From: Dietzia natronolimnaea
Lineage (GTDB): Bacteria > Actinomycetota > Actinomycetes > Mycobacteriales > Mycobacteriaceae
Direction: 5' to 3' (one strand)
Assembly: GCF_039525805.1 (NCBI RefSeq)
Contig: NZ_BAAAHZ010000014.1
Length of the DNA stretch: 64,000 nt
Shown: one piece after another, positions 7,957-16,098 of the stretch
How positions within the stretch are numbered: the stretch's first letter is position 1
How the letters are laid out: every line of letters starts with the position of its first letter
Translations under genes and position numbers: made by a program
Notes under the pieces: generated by a model
Told to the model about the DNA's origin: nothing
The model's input: only the letters and a program-made list of their open reading frames with translations
Database searches by the model: none

Positions 7957-8934
7957 TCAGGCGTTCCCGTTGAACAGGCTGGTCACCGAGCCGTTCTCGA
8001 AGACCTCGTGGATGGTCCGGGCCAGCAGCGGGGCGATGGACAGCACGGTGAGGTTGTCGAACCGCTTCTCCGGCGGGATCGGCAGCGTGTCGGTGGTGAT
8101 GACCTCCTTGGCCCCGCACGTGGCCAGCCGCTCGGCCGCCGGGTCGGAGAAGACACCGTGGGTACAGGCGATGATCACGTCGCCGGCACCGGCGTCCTTG
8201 AGGACCTTGACGGCGCCGGCGATGGTGCCGCCGGTGTCGATCATGTCGTCCATCAGCACACAGGTGCGTCCCTCGACGTCACCCACGACGCGGTTGGACT
8301 TGACCTGGTTGGGCACGTTGGGGTCGCGGGTCTTGTGGACGAACGCCAGGGGCGCACCGTCGAGGGCGTCGGCCCACTTCTCGCCCACCTTGACGCGGCC
8401 GGCGTCGGGGGAGACCACGCAGATGTTGTCCGTGCCGTAATGCTCACGCACGTAGTCCGACAGCTGGCCCTGGGCGTGCATGTGGTCGACCGGGCCGTCG
8501 AAGAAGCCCTGGATCTGGTCGGTGTGCAGGTCGACCGTGATGATCCGGTCGGCGCCGGCGGTCTTGAGCAGATCGGCGATCAGGCGGGCCGAGATGGGCT
8601 CACGACCACGGTGCTTCTTGTCCTGCCGCGCGTACGGGTAGAACGGCAGCACGGCCGTGATCCGCTTGGCGCTGCCGCGCTTGAGGGCGTCGATCATGAT
8701 GAGCTGCTCCATGATCCACTTGTTCAGCGGCGCCGGGCAGCTCTGCAGCACGAACGCGTCGCAGCCGCGGACAGACTGCTCGAAGCGGACGAAGATCTCC
8801 CCGTTGGCGAAGTCGCGGGCGGTCTGGGGGGTGACCTCGATCCCCAGCTCGGCGGCGACCTGATCCGAGAGTTCGGGGTGCGCACGCCCCGCGAAAAACA
8901 TCAGGTTCTTCTGGTTGTCGATCCACTCGCTCAC
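7957..8934 (-). CDS. prs: Ribose-phosphate pyrophosphokinase (PRPP synthetase)
   Basis: This enzyme makes PRPP from ribose 5-phosphate and ATP, feeding purine, pyrimidine, histidine, tryptophan and, in Mycobacteriales, arabinan (decaprenyl-phosphoryl-arabinose) synthesis. The 325-residue length is normal. Diagnostic stretches are the N-terminal FAGRAHPELSDQVAAELG, the metal- and ATP-binding DLHTDQIQGFFDGPVDH, the SPDAGRVKVGEKWAD loop and the PRPP-binding CVLMDDMIDTGGTIAG. It lies 17 bases downstream of glmU and one base upstream of arsC, so the genes are probably cotranscribed. The pairing with glmU is conserved in the order. Confidence 0.97.
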   Translation of the reverse strand: MSEWIDNQKNLMFFAGRAHPELSDQVAAELGIEVTPQTARDFANGEIFVRFEQSVRGCDAFVLQSCPAPLNKWIMEQLIMIDALKRGSAKRITAVLPFYPYARQDKKHRGREPISARLIADLLKTAGADRIITVDLHTDQIQGFFDGPVDHMHAQGQLSDYVREHYGTDNICVVSPDAGRVKVGEKWADALDGAPLAFVHKTRDPNVPNQVKSNRVVGDVEGRTCVLMDDMIDTGGTIAGAVKVLKDAGAGDVIIACTHGVFSDPAAERLATCGAKEVITTDTLPIPPEKRFDNLTVLSIAPLLARTIHEVFENGSVTSLFNGNA

Positions 8935-8951
8935 TCGGTGAGTCCGTCCTT

Positions 8952-10412
8952 CTAGGAGTCGTTCCGGGTACGTAGGGCGGCCTCGGCCGAGCCGGAATCC
9001 GGTCGGTTCTCGATCACCCAGTCGTCGATGTTCCTCTGTCGTCCGCCGGACACCGCCAGGGCCCCGGGCGGGACGTCGTTCTTGATCACGGTACCCGCGC
9101 CCGAATAGGCCCCGTCTCCGACGGTCACCGGTGCGATGAACATGGTGTCCGAACCGGTGCGGCAGTGATCGCCGATCACTGTACGGTTCTTGTTCACCCC
9201 GTCGTAATTGACGAAGACGCTGGATGCCCCGATATTGGTGTGCTCCCCGATGCTCGCGTCGCCCACGTAGGTCAGGTGCGGGACCTTGGTGTGCGCCCCG
9301 ATGCTCGACTTCTTGACCTCCACGAAGGTGCCGATCTTGCTGCGCTCGCCGAGCTCCGCCTGCGGACGCAGGTAGGCGAACGGGCCGACCTCCGCTCCGG
9401 GCCCGATGCTCGCGCCGACGGCATGGGTGCGCACGACGCTCGCGCCCTCGCCGACCGTGGTGTCCTGCAGGGTGGTGTCGGGTCCGACGGTCGCGCCGTC
9501 GCCGATCACGGTGGAGCCGGTGAGGTGGGTGCCCGGCAGGATGGTGACGTCCCGGCCGATGCGGACGTCCACGTCCACCCAGGTGCTGCCCGGATCGACG
9601 ATCGTCGCGCCGGCGCGCATGGCCGTCTCACACAGGCGGCGGTTCATCTCGGCGGCCAGCCCGGCCAGCTGGACGCGGTCGTTGACCCCGGCCACCAGAT
9701 CGGCGTCCTCGACACGGTGGCCGCGGATGAGCCCGTTGGACTGGCGCGCCAACTGGATGACGTCGGTCAGGTACAACTCGCCCTGCGAGTTGTCGGTGCC
9801 CAGCTCGCCCAGCTTCTCCCGCAGGACGCGGGCGTCGAAGGCGTAGATGCCGGAGTTGACCTCGTCGATCGCCCGTTCGTCGTCCGAGGCGTCCTTGTGC
9901 TCGACGATCCTGAGCACCTCGCCGTCGTCGTTCCGCACGATCCGCCCGTACCCCGTGGGGTCGGGGGCCGTGGAGGTCAGGATGGTGACCGAGGCGCGTG
10001 GCCGGAGGTCGTGGCGCGTGACCACCTCGCGGAGGGTGTCCGCGTCCAGCAGGGGGATGTCCGAGGTGGTGACCAGCACCGTTCCCGAGAAGTCGTTGGG
10101 CAGGGCGGCCATGCCCGCGGCCACCGCGTCGCCCGTGCCGTTCTGCTCCTCCTGCACCGCGGTGGTCACCGGGACACCCAGGTCGACGGCGAGTTCGGCG
10201 ACCGCGGCCCCGACCTGCTCACGCTGGTGCCCCACCACCACGACGATCTGCTCCGGGTGGATCCCGGCCGCGGCGTGCAGCGCGTGCCCGAGCATCGTCC
10301 GGCCGCACACCCGGTGCAGCATCTTGGGGGTCGCGCTCTTCATCCGGGTGCCGGAACCGGCGGCCAGGACGATGACCGCGGTCTGCGAGCGGTCGGTGTC
10401 GGGTGTCGTCAT
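8952..10412 (-). CDS. glmU: Bifunctional GlmU: N-acetylglucosamine-1-phosphate uridyltransferase / glucosamine-1-phosphate acetyltransferase
   Basis: GlmU makes UDP-N-acetylglucosamine for peptidoglycan and arabinogalactan linkage. The 486-residue protein has the uridyltransferase signature VIVLAAGSGTRMKSATPK near residue 14, QEEQNGTGDAV in the nucleotide site and a C-terminal left-handed beta helix of hexapeptide repeats. The latter contains KKSSIGAHTKVPHLTYVG and FVNYDGVNK, the acetyltransferase active-site region. The ATG at 10412 follows GGAGACTTG, a good ribosome-binding site; the frame remains open upstream but the sequence is not conserved. It heads the glmU-prs-arsC-rplY run and is divergent from the TPP enzyme. 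Confidence 0.97.
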   Translation of the reverse strand: MTTPDTDRSQTAVIVLAAGSGTRMKSATPKMLHRVCGRTMLGHALHAAAGIHPEQIVVVVGHQREQVGAAVAELAVDLGVPVTTAVQEEQNGTGDAVAAGMAALPNDFSGTVLVTTSDIPLLDADTLREVVTRHDLRPRASVTILTSTAPDPTGYGRIVRNDDGEVLRIVEHKDASDDERAIDEVNSGIYAFDARVLREKLGELGTDNSQGELYLTDVIQLARQSNGLIRGHRVEDADLVAGVNDRVQLAGLAAEMNRRLCETAMRAGATIVDPGSTWVDVDVRIGRDVTILPGTHLTGSTVIGDGATVGPDTTLQDTTVGEGASVVRTHAVGASIGPGAEVGPFAYLRPQAELGERSKIGTFVEVKKSSIGAHTKVPHLTYVGDASIGEHTNIGASSVFVNYDGVNKNRTVIGDHCRTGSDTMFIAPVTVGDGAYSGAGTVIKNDVPPGALAVSGGRQRNIDDWVIENRPDSGSAEAALRTRNDS

Positions 10413-10597
10413 CAAGTCTCCTCGGGCGGCGTGGCGTGCCGGTGTCGGGTTCGCGTCCGGCGAGCGGACCGTCCCCGAAAGGATAAGGGCTGGGTCTGAC
10501 GGGGACCACGTCGTTGCGCGGTACCGGTGGAGGCCCGCCTGTGCGGCCCCTACGGTGGGGCCCACCATCAGGGCCGTCAATCGGAGAGGGGACACAG

Positions 10598-12403
10598 ATG
10601 ACCCACGACAAGACGGTGGCCGACCTCGTCGTCGAACGACTGGTCGCCTGGGATGTGGAACGGATCTACGGATACGCCGGGGACGGGAACAACCCGATAC
10701 TCGGCGCGCTGCAGCGGTCCGACGTGGCACCGCGGTTCATGCGGGCGCGGCACGAGGAGTCCGCGGCGTTCATGGCGGTGGCCGACGCCAAGTACTCGGG
10801 CGGGGTGGGAGTGGTCAACTCCACCCAGGGCCCGGGTGCCGTGCACCTGCTCAACGGCCTGTATGACGCCAAGCTGGACAGCGTCCCGGTGGTGGCGCTG
10901 GTGGCTCAGCAGCACACGGGCGTGCTCGGCTCCGGTTACCAGCAGGAGATCGACCTGAGCAGCGTGTTCGCCGACGTGGCCGGGCCCTTTATGCAGACCG
11001 TCGTCGCCGCCGACCAGCTGCCGATGGTGATCGACCGGGCGTTCCGCGCCGCCCTGACGCACCGGACCCCGGTCGTGGTGGTGATCCCCCATGACGTGCA
11101 GAACGCGCCGGCGCCCGAGCTGGCCGGGGACGACGGTCAGGAGCACGGGGTCGTCGTGACCGCGCCCGAGTGGACGCACGGGGTGGTCTCGCCGCGCGAG
11201 GACGACGTGGCCCGCGCGGTCGAGCTGCTGGACGCGGGGGAGCGCATCGCCATCCTCGCCGGGCGCGGCATGGCCGGGGCCCGGCAGGAGCTGATGGACC
11301 TGGCCGAGGCCCTGGACGCCGGGGTGACGATGAGCCTCCTGGGCAAGCCGTACGTCGACGAGTCCCATCCTCTGGTGGGTGGCACGATGGGGCACCTGGG
11401 GACGACGGCGAGCGCGCGCATCCTGCAGAACTGCGACACCCTCCTGATAGTCGGATCGAACGATCCCTGGACGGAGTTCTACCCGGTGCCCGGGCAGGCG
11501 CGGGCCGTGCAGATCGACCTCGACCCGTCCCACCTGGCCAACCGCTACCCCGTCGAGGTGGGGCTGGTCGGTGACGCCGCGGTGGCGCTGCGCGCGCTGA
11601 CCGAGCGCGTGGGGGAGCGTGACCGGTCCGCGTGGCGCGGCGAGGTGGAGAAATGGGTCGGGCAGTGGCGCGAGATCTCCCGCGAACGCGCGGAGGTGCC
11701 GGCCCGCGGCCTCAACCCGGAGCTCGTGGCGCGCAGATTGTGCCGTCACATGCCGCACGACTCCCGGCTCGCCGTGGACGTGGGCAGTTCGGTGTACCAC
11801 TACGTCCGGCAGATGGACCTGCCGACCTCGGTCCCGGCACACTTGTCGTCCACGCTGGCGTCGATGGGGTGCGGCATCCCGTACGCGATCGCCGCCAAGG
11901 CCACCGCCCCGGCCAGGCCCGTCGTGGTGCTGGCCGGCGACGGGGCCGTGCAGATGTTGGGGATCAACGAGCTGATCACCGTCTCCGAGGCGTGGCCCGG
12001 ATGGGATGACCCCACGATGGTCGTGGTGGTGCTGTGCAACGGCGACCTGGCGGAGGTGAGCTGGGAGCAGCGGGAGACCGAGGCGGCCCCGCGGTTCGCG
12101 CCCTCGCAGGACGTCCCGGCGTTCGACATGGCCGGTTACGCCCGGCTGCTGGGGCTGCGCGGGGTGCGGGTCGAGGACGCCGACCAGCTCGACGCCGCGC
12201 TGGAGGCGGCGTTCACGGCGGACCGGCCCACGGTGATCGAGGCGGTCACCGACCCCGACGTCCCGCTGCTGCCGCCCTTCCCCCACGGCCGGGAGATGCT
12301 CGGGTCGATGCGCGAGGGCCTGCGGGCGGAAGGCGACGCCGGACGCCACGGGTTGGTACTGCTGGAGGAGTACGCCCGAATCGAAGAGGAGAGGTTCACA
12401 TGA
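10598..12403 (+). CDS. Thiamine-pyrophosphate-dependent pyruvate oxidase/dehydrogenase-like enzyme
   Basis: A 601-residue member of the acetolactate synthase / pyruvate oxidase superfamily. The N-terminal Pyr domain carries RHEESAAFMAVADAKYSGG with the cofactor-activating glutamate. The middle domain contains GRGMAGARQELMDLAEAL, and the C-terminal domain has the TPP-binding motif LAGDGAVQMLGINELIT, closing about 30 residues later with VLCNGDLAEVSWEQRE. Quinone-dependent pyruvate dehydrogenase (PoxB) and pyruvate oxidase are the closest functional models, but the true 2-oxoacid is not evident. The ATG at 10598 has GGAGAGGGG upstream. The gene overlaps a small membrane-protein gene at ATGA, suggesting a membrane-tethered partner. 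Confidence 0.85.
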   Translation: MTHDKTVADLVVERLVAWDVERIYGYAGDGNNPILGALQRSDVAPRFMRARHEESAAFMAVADAKYSGGVGVVNSTQGPGAVHLLNGLYDAKLDSVPVVALVAQQHTGVLGSGYQQEIDLSSVFADVAGPFMQTVVAADQLPMVIDRAFRAALTHRTPVVVVIPHDVQNAPAPELAGDDGQEHGVVVTAPEWTHGVVSPREDDVARAVELLDAGERIAILAGRGMAGARQELMDLAEALDAGVTMSLLGKPYVDESHPLVGGTMGHLGTTASARILQNCDTLLIVGSNDPWTEFYPVPGQARAVQIDLDPSHLANRYPVEVGLVGDAAVALRALTERVGERDRSAWRGEVEKWVGQWREISRERAEVPARGLNPELVARRLCRHMPHDSRLAVDVGSSVYHYVRQMDLPTSVPAHLSSTLASMGCGIPYAIAAKATAPARPVVVLAGDGAVQMLGINELITVSEAWPGWDDPTMVVVVLCNGDLAEVSWEQRETEAAPRFAPSQDVPAFDMAGYARLLGLRGVRVEDADQLDAALEAAFTADRPTVIEAVTDPDVPLLPPFPHGREMLGSMREGLRAEGDAGRHGLVLLEEYARIEEERFT

Positions 12404-12561
12404 CCGGAGCGAACGAGCCCGACCCCCAGTCCGTCACCCAGCAGGGTGAGGAGGAGGTCCGCACCCCGCGCAACCGGCGCCAGCCCGTGCTCGCCGTTCT
12501 GGCGATCGTGGCGATCCTGCTGCTCGTCCTGGCGCTCGCGATCTCCGGCGGGATGGGCTGA
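12400..12561 (+). CDS. Small single-pass membrane protein coupled to the TPP enzyme
   Basis: A 53-residue product starting at the ATG that overlaps the TPP-enzyme stop (ATGA), with GAAGAGGAGAGG just upstream acting as its ribosome-binding site inside the previous gene. The first 30 residues are hydrophilic and acidic, then basic (RTPRNRR), and residues 31-50 form one hydrophobic helix (VLAVLAIVAILLLVLALAIS). By the positive-inside rule the N-terminus should face the cytoplasm. No family is recognised. The tight coupling suggests a small accessory subunit anchoring the enzyme near the quinone pool, which is an inference. Confidence 0.7.
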   Translation: MTGANEPDPQSVTQQGEEEVRTPRNRRQPVLAVLAIVAILLLVLALAISGGMG

Positions 12562-12579
12562 GATCCGCGAGGGGGCCGG

Positions 12580-12654
12580 TGGCTCCCCCGCCAGGACTCG
12601 AACCTGGAATATCTGAACCAAAATCAGAAGTGTTGCCGATTACACCACGGGGGA
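12580..12654 (-). tRNA. tRNA-Gln (anticodon TTG), CCA encoded
   Basis: Reverse complement gives acceptor strands TCCCCCG and CGGGGGA, discriminator G, and an encoded CCA (12580-12582). The anticodon stem TCTGA/TCAGA encloses the loop TTTTGGT, placing TTG at positions 34-36, which reads glutamine CAA. The T arm is CCAGG TTCGAGT CCTGG. The mature body is 72 nucleotides. Confidence 0.96.
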
Positions 12655-13084
12655 ACGACCCTGACCGGGTCGGTAACAGTCTGGCACACCTCCCGGCGCC
12701 CGGTGGCGCGGACCTGCTGGAGCGGCGGGGGTCACGAAGGGGTCCGGCGGCGGGCGACCGTTCGCGGTGCCCGGGGGCCGTCGTGCGCACCCGCAGCCGA
12801 GGCTGCCGCCGGGTGGCCTGACCCCCGTTTCCGTCATCACGTTTCCGTCATCACGATCGGAACGCTCGACAACAGAGGCGGCCCGTCAGAAACTCCCGAG
12901 AGGCCACCGGGCTCGCAGCCCCGGCGAGGAGGGGGAGAGGGACGTCGACGATCTCCCCGCTCCTTCGTCGACGGTCCCCACCCCACCGGGTCTCCCGCCG
13001 GGGCTATTCTCCTCCTGCCGAACGCCGCTCGGCCCCAGCGGCCCGCGAAGCCCCGCATCCCGACCGCACCACCCAGGAGGACTG
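12655..13084. other. Non-coding interval between tRNA-Gln and the chrA mini-gene
   Basis: I see no convincing gene in these 430 bases. Open frames are present on both strands but their composition is low-complexity arginine/proline/serine. The tRNA is transcribed leftwards, so its promoter must lie here. The interval also holds the leader of the chrA transcript, ending in the strong ribosome-binding site AGGAGG at about 13075. A perfect 14-bp tandem duplication (12827-12854) is described separately. Confidence 0.5.
12827..12854. repeat. Perfect 14-bp tandem duplication
   Basis: GTTTCCGTCATCAC occurs twice without a gap (12827-12840 and 12841-12854), about 230 bases upstream of the chrA mini-gene. 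It could be a duplicated regulator site or simple slippage. Confidence 0.8.
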
Positions 13085-13231
13085 ATGACGTGGTCGACCC
13101 GCGCCGGTATCCCCATCGACGGGGCCATGATCGGTGGCGATGATAAGACCCCGGCCATGTCCGGTCCCGTCGTCGACGGGTTGTACGAGTACTGCCGCCG
13201 TCAGGCTCTCCTCGGACGGGAGCCGGCATGA
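13085..13231 (+). CDS. Small protein translationally coupled to chrA
   Basis: A 48-residue open frame beginning at the ATG 13085 with a near-perfect AGGAGG ribosome-binding site 6-7 bases upstream and ending at 13231, where its TGA overlaps the chrA ATG (ATGA). The peptide is soluble and starts MTWSTRAGIPIDGAMIGGDD. It contains no cysteine pair or membrane segment. Because the mini-gene carries the only strong ribosome-binding site of the transcript, chrA translation probably depends on it. It may be a leader peptide or a small conserved accessory protein; no family is recognised. Confidence 0.55.
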   Translation: MTWSTRAGIPIDGAMIGGDDKTPAMSGPVVDGLYEYCRRQALLGREPA

Positions 13232-14634
13232 GCACCGCCTCCCACCAGCCCCCTGTCGAGACCGGTGACGCGCCCGTCGCCACTGCCGCCGCGCGCGACC
13301 TCGTCCCCTTCCGCTCGGCCCTCCGGGTGTGGTTCCTGATCTCCCTGCAGACCTTCGGAGGTCCGGCCGGTCAGATCGCGGTCATGCAGCGGGTCCTCGT
13401 CGAGGACCGGCGCTGGATCGGGCAGCGGCGGTTCAACCACGCGCTCAACTACTGCATGCTGTTGCCCGGCCCCGAGGCCCAGCAGCTCTCGATCTATCTC
13501 GGGTGGTTGCTCAACGGCACTCGCGGTGGCATCGCGGCGGGGACCCTGTTCGTGTTGCCCGGCGTGGTCGCACTCGGAGCCCTCTCGGCGGTCTACGTCG
13601 CCTTCGGGGACACCACCGCCGTCGCGGCCGTCTTCGCGGGGCTCGCCCCGGCGGTGTTGGCCATCGTCGCCCAGGCCGTGTTGAGGGTGGCCAGGAGGTC
13701 TCTCACTCGCCCGGCCCTGATCGCTCTCGCGGGTGGGTCGTTCGCCGCGCTCGCCCTGTTCGCGGTGCCGTTCCCGGTGGTGATCGCCGTGGCCGCTCTC
13801 GCCGGTTGGCTGCTCTCGCGCCGCGACCCGGACTTCGCGCACCCGCCTCAGGGTGACGGCGACCAGGACGAGACCGCCCCCGTCATCTCCGACGACGCGC
13901 TCCACGATGACCGGCCGAGCTCCGGCCGCGTTGTGAGGATCCTGGCGATCGGGCTGGGGTTGTGGGCGGCGCCGATCGCCGCGGTGACCGTGATCTTCGG
14001 ATCCGACAGCATCTTCACCACCCAGGGACTGTTCTTCTCGTTCTCCGCGCTGGTCACGTTCGGAGGCGCGTACGCGGTGCTGGCCTTCATCGCCCAACAG
14101 GCGGTGGAGACCTACGGATGGTTGGCGCCGGGGGAGATGGTGCGCGGACTGGCGTTGGCGGAGACCACCCCGGGGCCGCTGATCATGGTGGTGCAGTTCG
14201 TCGCGTTCCTGGCCGCCTACCGCAACCCCGGGGGTCTCGACCCCTGGGTCGCCGCCACCCTGGGAGCCCTCCTGGTCACCTGGGTCACCTTCGTCCCGAG
14301 CTTCCTGTTCATCCTGCTGGGAGCGCCGTACGTCGAGCGGTTGCGCCACAACGTGGCCATCTCGGCCGCGCTCGCGGGCATCACCGCTGCCGTGGTGGGG
14401 GTGATCGCCAACCTCGCGCTCTACTTCGCACTCAACACCCTGTTCACCGCCACCAGCATCTGGACCTGGGGTCCTCTCCGGATCACCATTCCCGACGCCG
14501 CGTCGGTGAACCCCGTGGCAGTGGGCATCACCCTTGTCGCGCTCGTGCTGACCTTCGTCCTGCGCTGGCCGATCCTGCGGGTGCTCGGGGTGTGCGCCCT
14601 GCTGGGCCCGGCCAGTCTGCTGATCCCCCTGTGA
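13228..14634 (+). CDS. chrA: Long-chain chromate transporter ChrA
   Basis: ChrA proteins expel chromate using proton motive force. The 468-residue product is the two-domain (long-chain) type. The first half contains QTFGGPAGQIAVMQRVLVED and LLPGPEAQQLSIYLGWLL. The second repeats the pattern as VTFGGAYAVLAFIAQQAV and LAETTPGPLIMVVQFVAF. About ten hydrophobic segments are visible, with a hydrophilic linker near residues 205-230. The start at 13228 overlaps the stop of the preceding mini-gene. A TetR regulator follows within 45 bases on the same strand but its target is unknown. No chrB-like regulator is present. Confidence 0.93.
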   Translation: MSTASHQPPVETGDAPVATAAARDLVPFRSALRVWFLISLQTFGGPAGQIAVMQRVLVEDRRWIGQRRFNHALNYCMLLPGPEAQQLSIYLGWLLNGTRGGIAAGTLFVLPGVVALGALSAVYVAFGDTTAVAAVFAGLAPAVLAIVAQAVLRVARRSLTRPALIALAGGSFAALALFAVPFPVVIAVAALAGWLLSRRDPDFAHPPQGDGDQDETAPVISDDALHDDRPSSGRVVRILAIGLGLWAAPIAAVTVIFGSDSIFTTQGLFFSFSALVTFGGAYAVLAFIAQQAVETYGWLAPGEMVRGLALAETTPGPLIMVVQFVAFLAAYRNPGGLDPWVAATLGALLVTWVTFVPSFLFILLGAPYVERLRHNVAISAALAGITAAVVGVIANLALYFALNTLFTATSIWTWGPLRITIPDAASVNPVAVGITLVALVLTFVLRWPILRVLGVCALLGPASLLIPL

Positions 14635-14674
14635 ACGCGGACGTCTAGTCTCGGGGGGACGGGCGAAAGGGTTG

Positions 14675-15385
14675 ATGATGACGGGCGAGGCCATTCCGGC
14701 TCCGAGAACCAGGATGACGGCGGCCAAGCGACGGCAGCAGCTGGTCGAGGTGGGCCGCCGGATCTTCGCGGAGTACGGCTACGATTCCGCGACGGTGGAG
14801 GAGATCGCGGCTGTCGCCGGGGTCTCCAAGCCGGTGGTCTACGAGCACTTCGGCGGCAAGGAGGGCCTCTACGCCGTGGTGTGTGACCGCGAGCTGGCGT
14901 ACCTCGGTGCCGAGATCACCGAGTCCCTGCAGGGCGAGGGGTCCCGGCGCCGGATCGAGCGCGCCGCCATGGCGTTGCTGCGCTACGTCGAGGAACGCAC
15001 CGACGGGTTCAGGATCCTGGTCCGCGAGTCGTCGACGGCCCCCGGGGGGTCGTACTCCACCCTGCTCAACGACGCGACGGCGAGCGTGACGTACATCCTC
15101 GAGGAGGAGTTCGTGAACCGGGGCTTCGACCCCGTCACCGCGAGCGTGTACGCGCAGGCGTTGGTGGGAATGGTGTCCGGTACCGCGCAGTGGTGGCTGG
15201 ACGTGCGCACCCCGCCCAAGGAGGAGGTGGCCGCGCACATCGTCAACCTGTGCTTCAACGGGCTCTCCCACCTCGACCCGAGGCCGACCCTCGAGGCCGA
15301 GGTGCGGGACAAGTACACCGGGCCGAGCAACCCGGAGGGGGCCCTGGTCGGCCGCGATCTGCGCCCGGGGCCGGGTCGGCCGTAG
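14675..15385 (+). CDS. TetR/AcrR-family transcriptional regulator
   Basis: A 236-residue regulator with an N-terminal TetR DNA-binding domain. The helix-turn-helix reads ATVEEIAAVAGVSKPVVYEHFGGKEGLYAVV (described here in pieces: VEEIAAVAGVSKPVVY and EHFGGKEGLY). The C-terminal ligand domain resembles the actinobacterial group with QALVGMVSGTAQWWLD. The first of two adjacent ATG codons (14675, with GAAAGG upstream) was taken as start. It follows chrA by about 40 bases and could be cotranscribed, but actinobacterial TetR regulators of this type are often linked to lipid metabolism, so a link with chromate is not certain. Confidence 0.9.
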   Translation: MMTGEAIPAPRTRMTAAKRRQQLVEVGRRIFAEYGYDSATVEEIAAVAGVSKPVVYEHFGGKEGLYAVVCDRELAYLGAEITESLQGEGSRRRIERAAMALLRYVEERTDGFRILVRESSTAPGGSYSTLLNDATASVTYILEEEFVNRGFDPVTASVYAQALVGMVSGTAQWWLDVRTPPKEEVAAHIVNLCFNGLSHLDPRPTLEAEVRDKYTGPSNPEGALVGRDLRPGPGRP

Positions 15386-15410
15386 CGCGTCCCCGCGGCC
15401 CGCGCGGGGT

Positions 15411-15983
15411 TCAGGCCATGGCCGGCGAGGGCAGACGCCCGGCATCCGCCCGCAGCCTGAACGCGACGGCCACCATGACGGCGCCCACGGCCAGCCCGAA
15501 CCAGCCGGCGAAGATCACGAACGTGCCGATGGTCGAGGGGCCGACCAGGCCGAGACCGATGCCGAGCGCGATGAGCACCGCCCCCAGTGCGCCCATGATC
15601 CACGAGTCCGAGATCTCGTGACGCAGTGTCCACGCCCCGTAGGCCACGAGTGCTCCCGAGACCACGAGCCAGGCGGCGAACACCAGCGTGAGCGCCGTGG
15701 CGGACAGTCCGGGCCAGAACAACACGACCATCCCGAGCACGATGACACCGGCGCCGGTGGCGATCAGTCCACCCCGGCCCCGGTGCTCGCCCGGCAGGGC
15801 CAGCCCGGTGGTGACGGTCATGGCGCCGTCGCCGATCGCGAACGCGGCCACCAGGAACACGGCGAGCGTCATGCCGGCGCCCGTATCGGACCCGGGAGCG
15901 ACGAGTGCCGTGGCGCCGAGCGTGAGGGCCAGCCCTCCGCGGATCAGTTGAACCCACCAGTTGCGGGTGAGGGAATCGATCAT
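15411..15983 (-). CDS. HdeD-like (DUF308) membrane protein
   Basis: A 190-residue integral membrane protein with about six hydrophobic segments separated by short loops. It opens with MIDSLTRNWWVQLIRGGLAL, the usual start of DUF308/HdeD proteins, and its repeated three-helix modules contain GALGAVLIALGIGLGL. HdeD of E. coli contributes to acid resistance; the actinobacterial homologues are poorly characterised. The ATG at 15983 has AAGGTGG 5-11 bases upstream. It is divergent from a TetR gene, with a 22-bp palindrome between them that very probably controls it. Confidence 0.85.
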   Translation of the reverse strand: MIDSLTRNWWVQLIRGGLALTLGATALVAPGSDTGAGMTLAVFLVAAFAIGDGAMTVTTGLALPGEHRGRGGLIATGAGVIVLGMVVLFWPGLSATALTLVFAAWLVVSGALVAYGAWTLRHEISDSWIMGALGAVLIALGIGLGLVGPSTIGTFVIFAGWFGLAVGAVMVAVAFRLRADAGRLPSPAMA

Positions 15984-16022
15984 GTCGTCCACCTTTCGGG
16001 CGGTGGCCTCTCGCCATCGCGA

Positions 16023-16044
16023 TACTGTAGTGATCACTACAGTA
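16023..16044. promoter_or_regulatory. 22-bp perfect palindrome, TetR operator between hdeD-like gene and tetR
   Basis: The half-site TACTGTAGTGA (16023-16033) is followed immediately by its exact reverse complement (16034-16044). The element lies 40 bases upstream of the minus-strand hdeD-like start and 55 bases upstream of the plus-strand tetR start. Perfect symmetry and low G+C in a GC-rich setting make it a textbook TetR operator, probably giving autorepression and repression of the hdeD-like gene. Confidence 0.85.
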
Positions 16045-16098
16045 GAACTCCGGGCACGCACGGACAATGAGGCGCTGGACACAGGACCGGGAGGCAGC

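Noticed and set aside
10577..12349. Open frame of 590 codons antisense to the TPP enzyme
   Set aside because: Same shadow effect; the plus-strand gene has clear TPP motifs and a ribosome-binding site.
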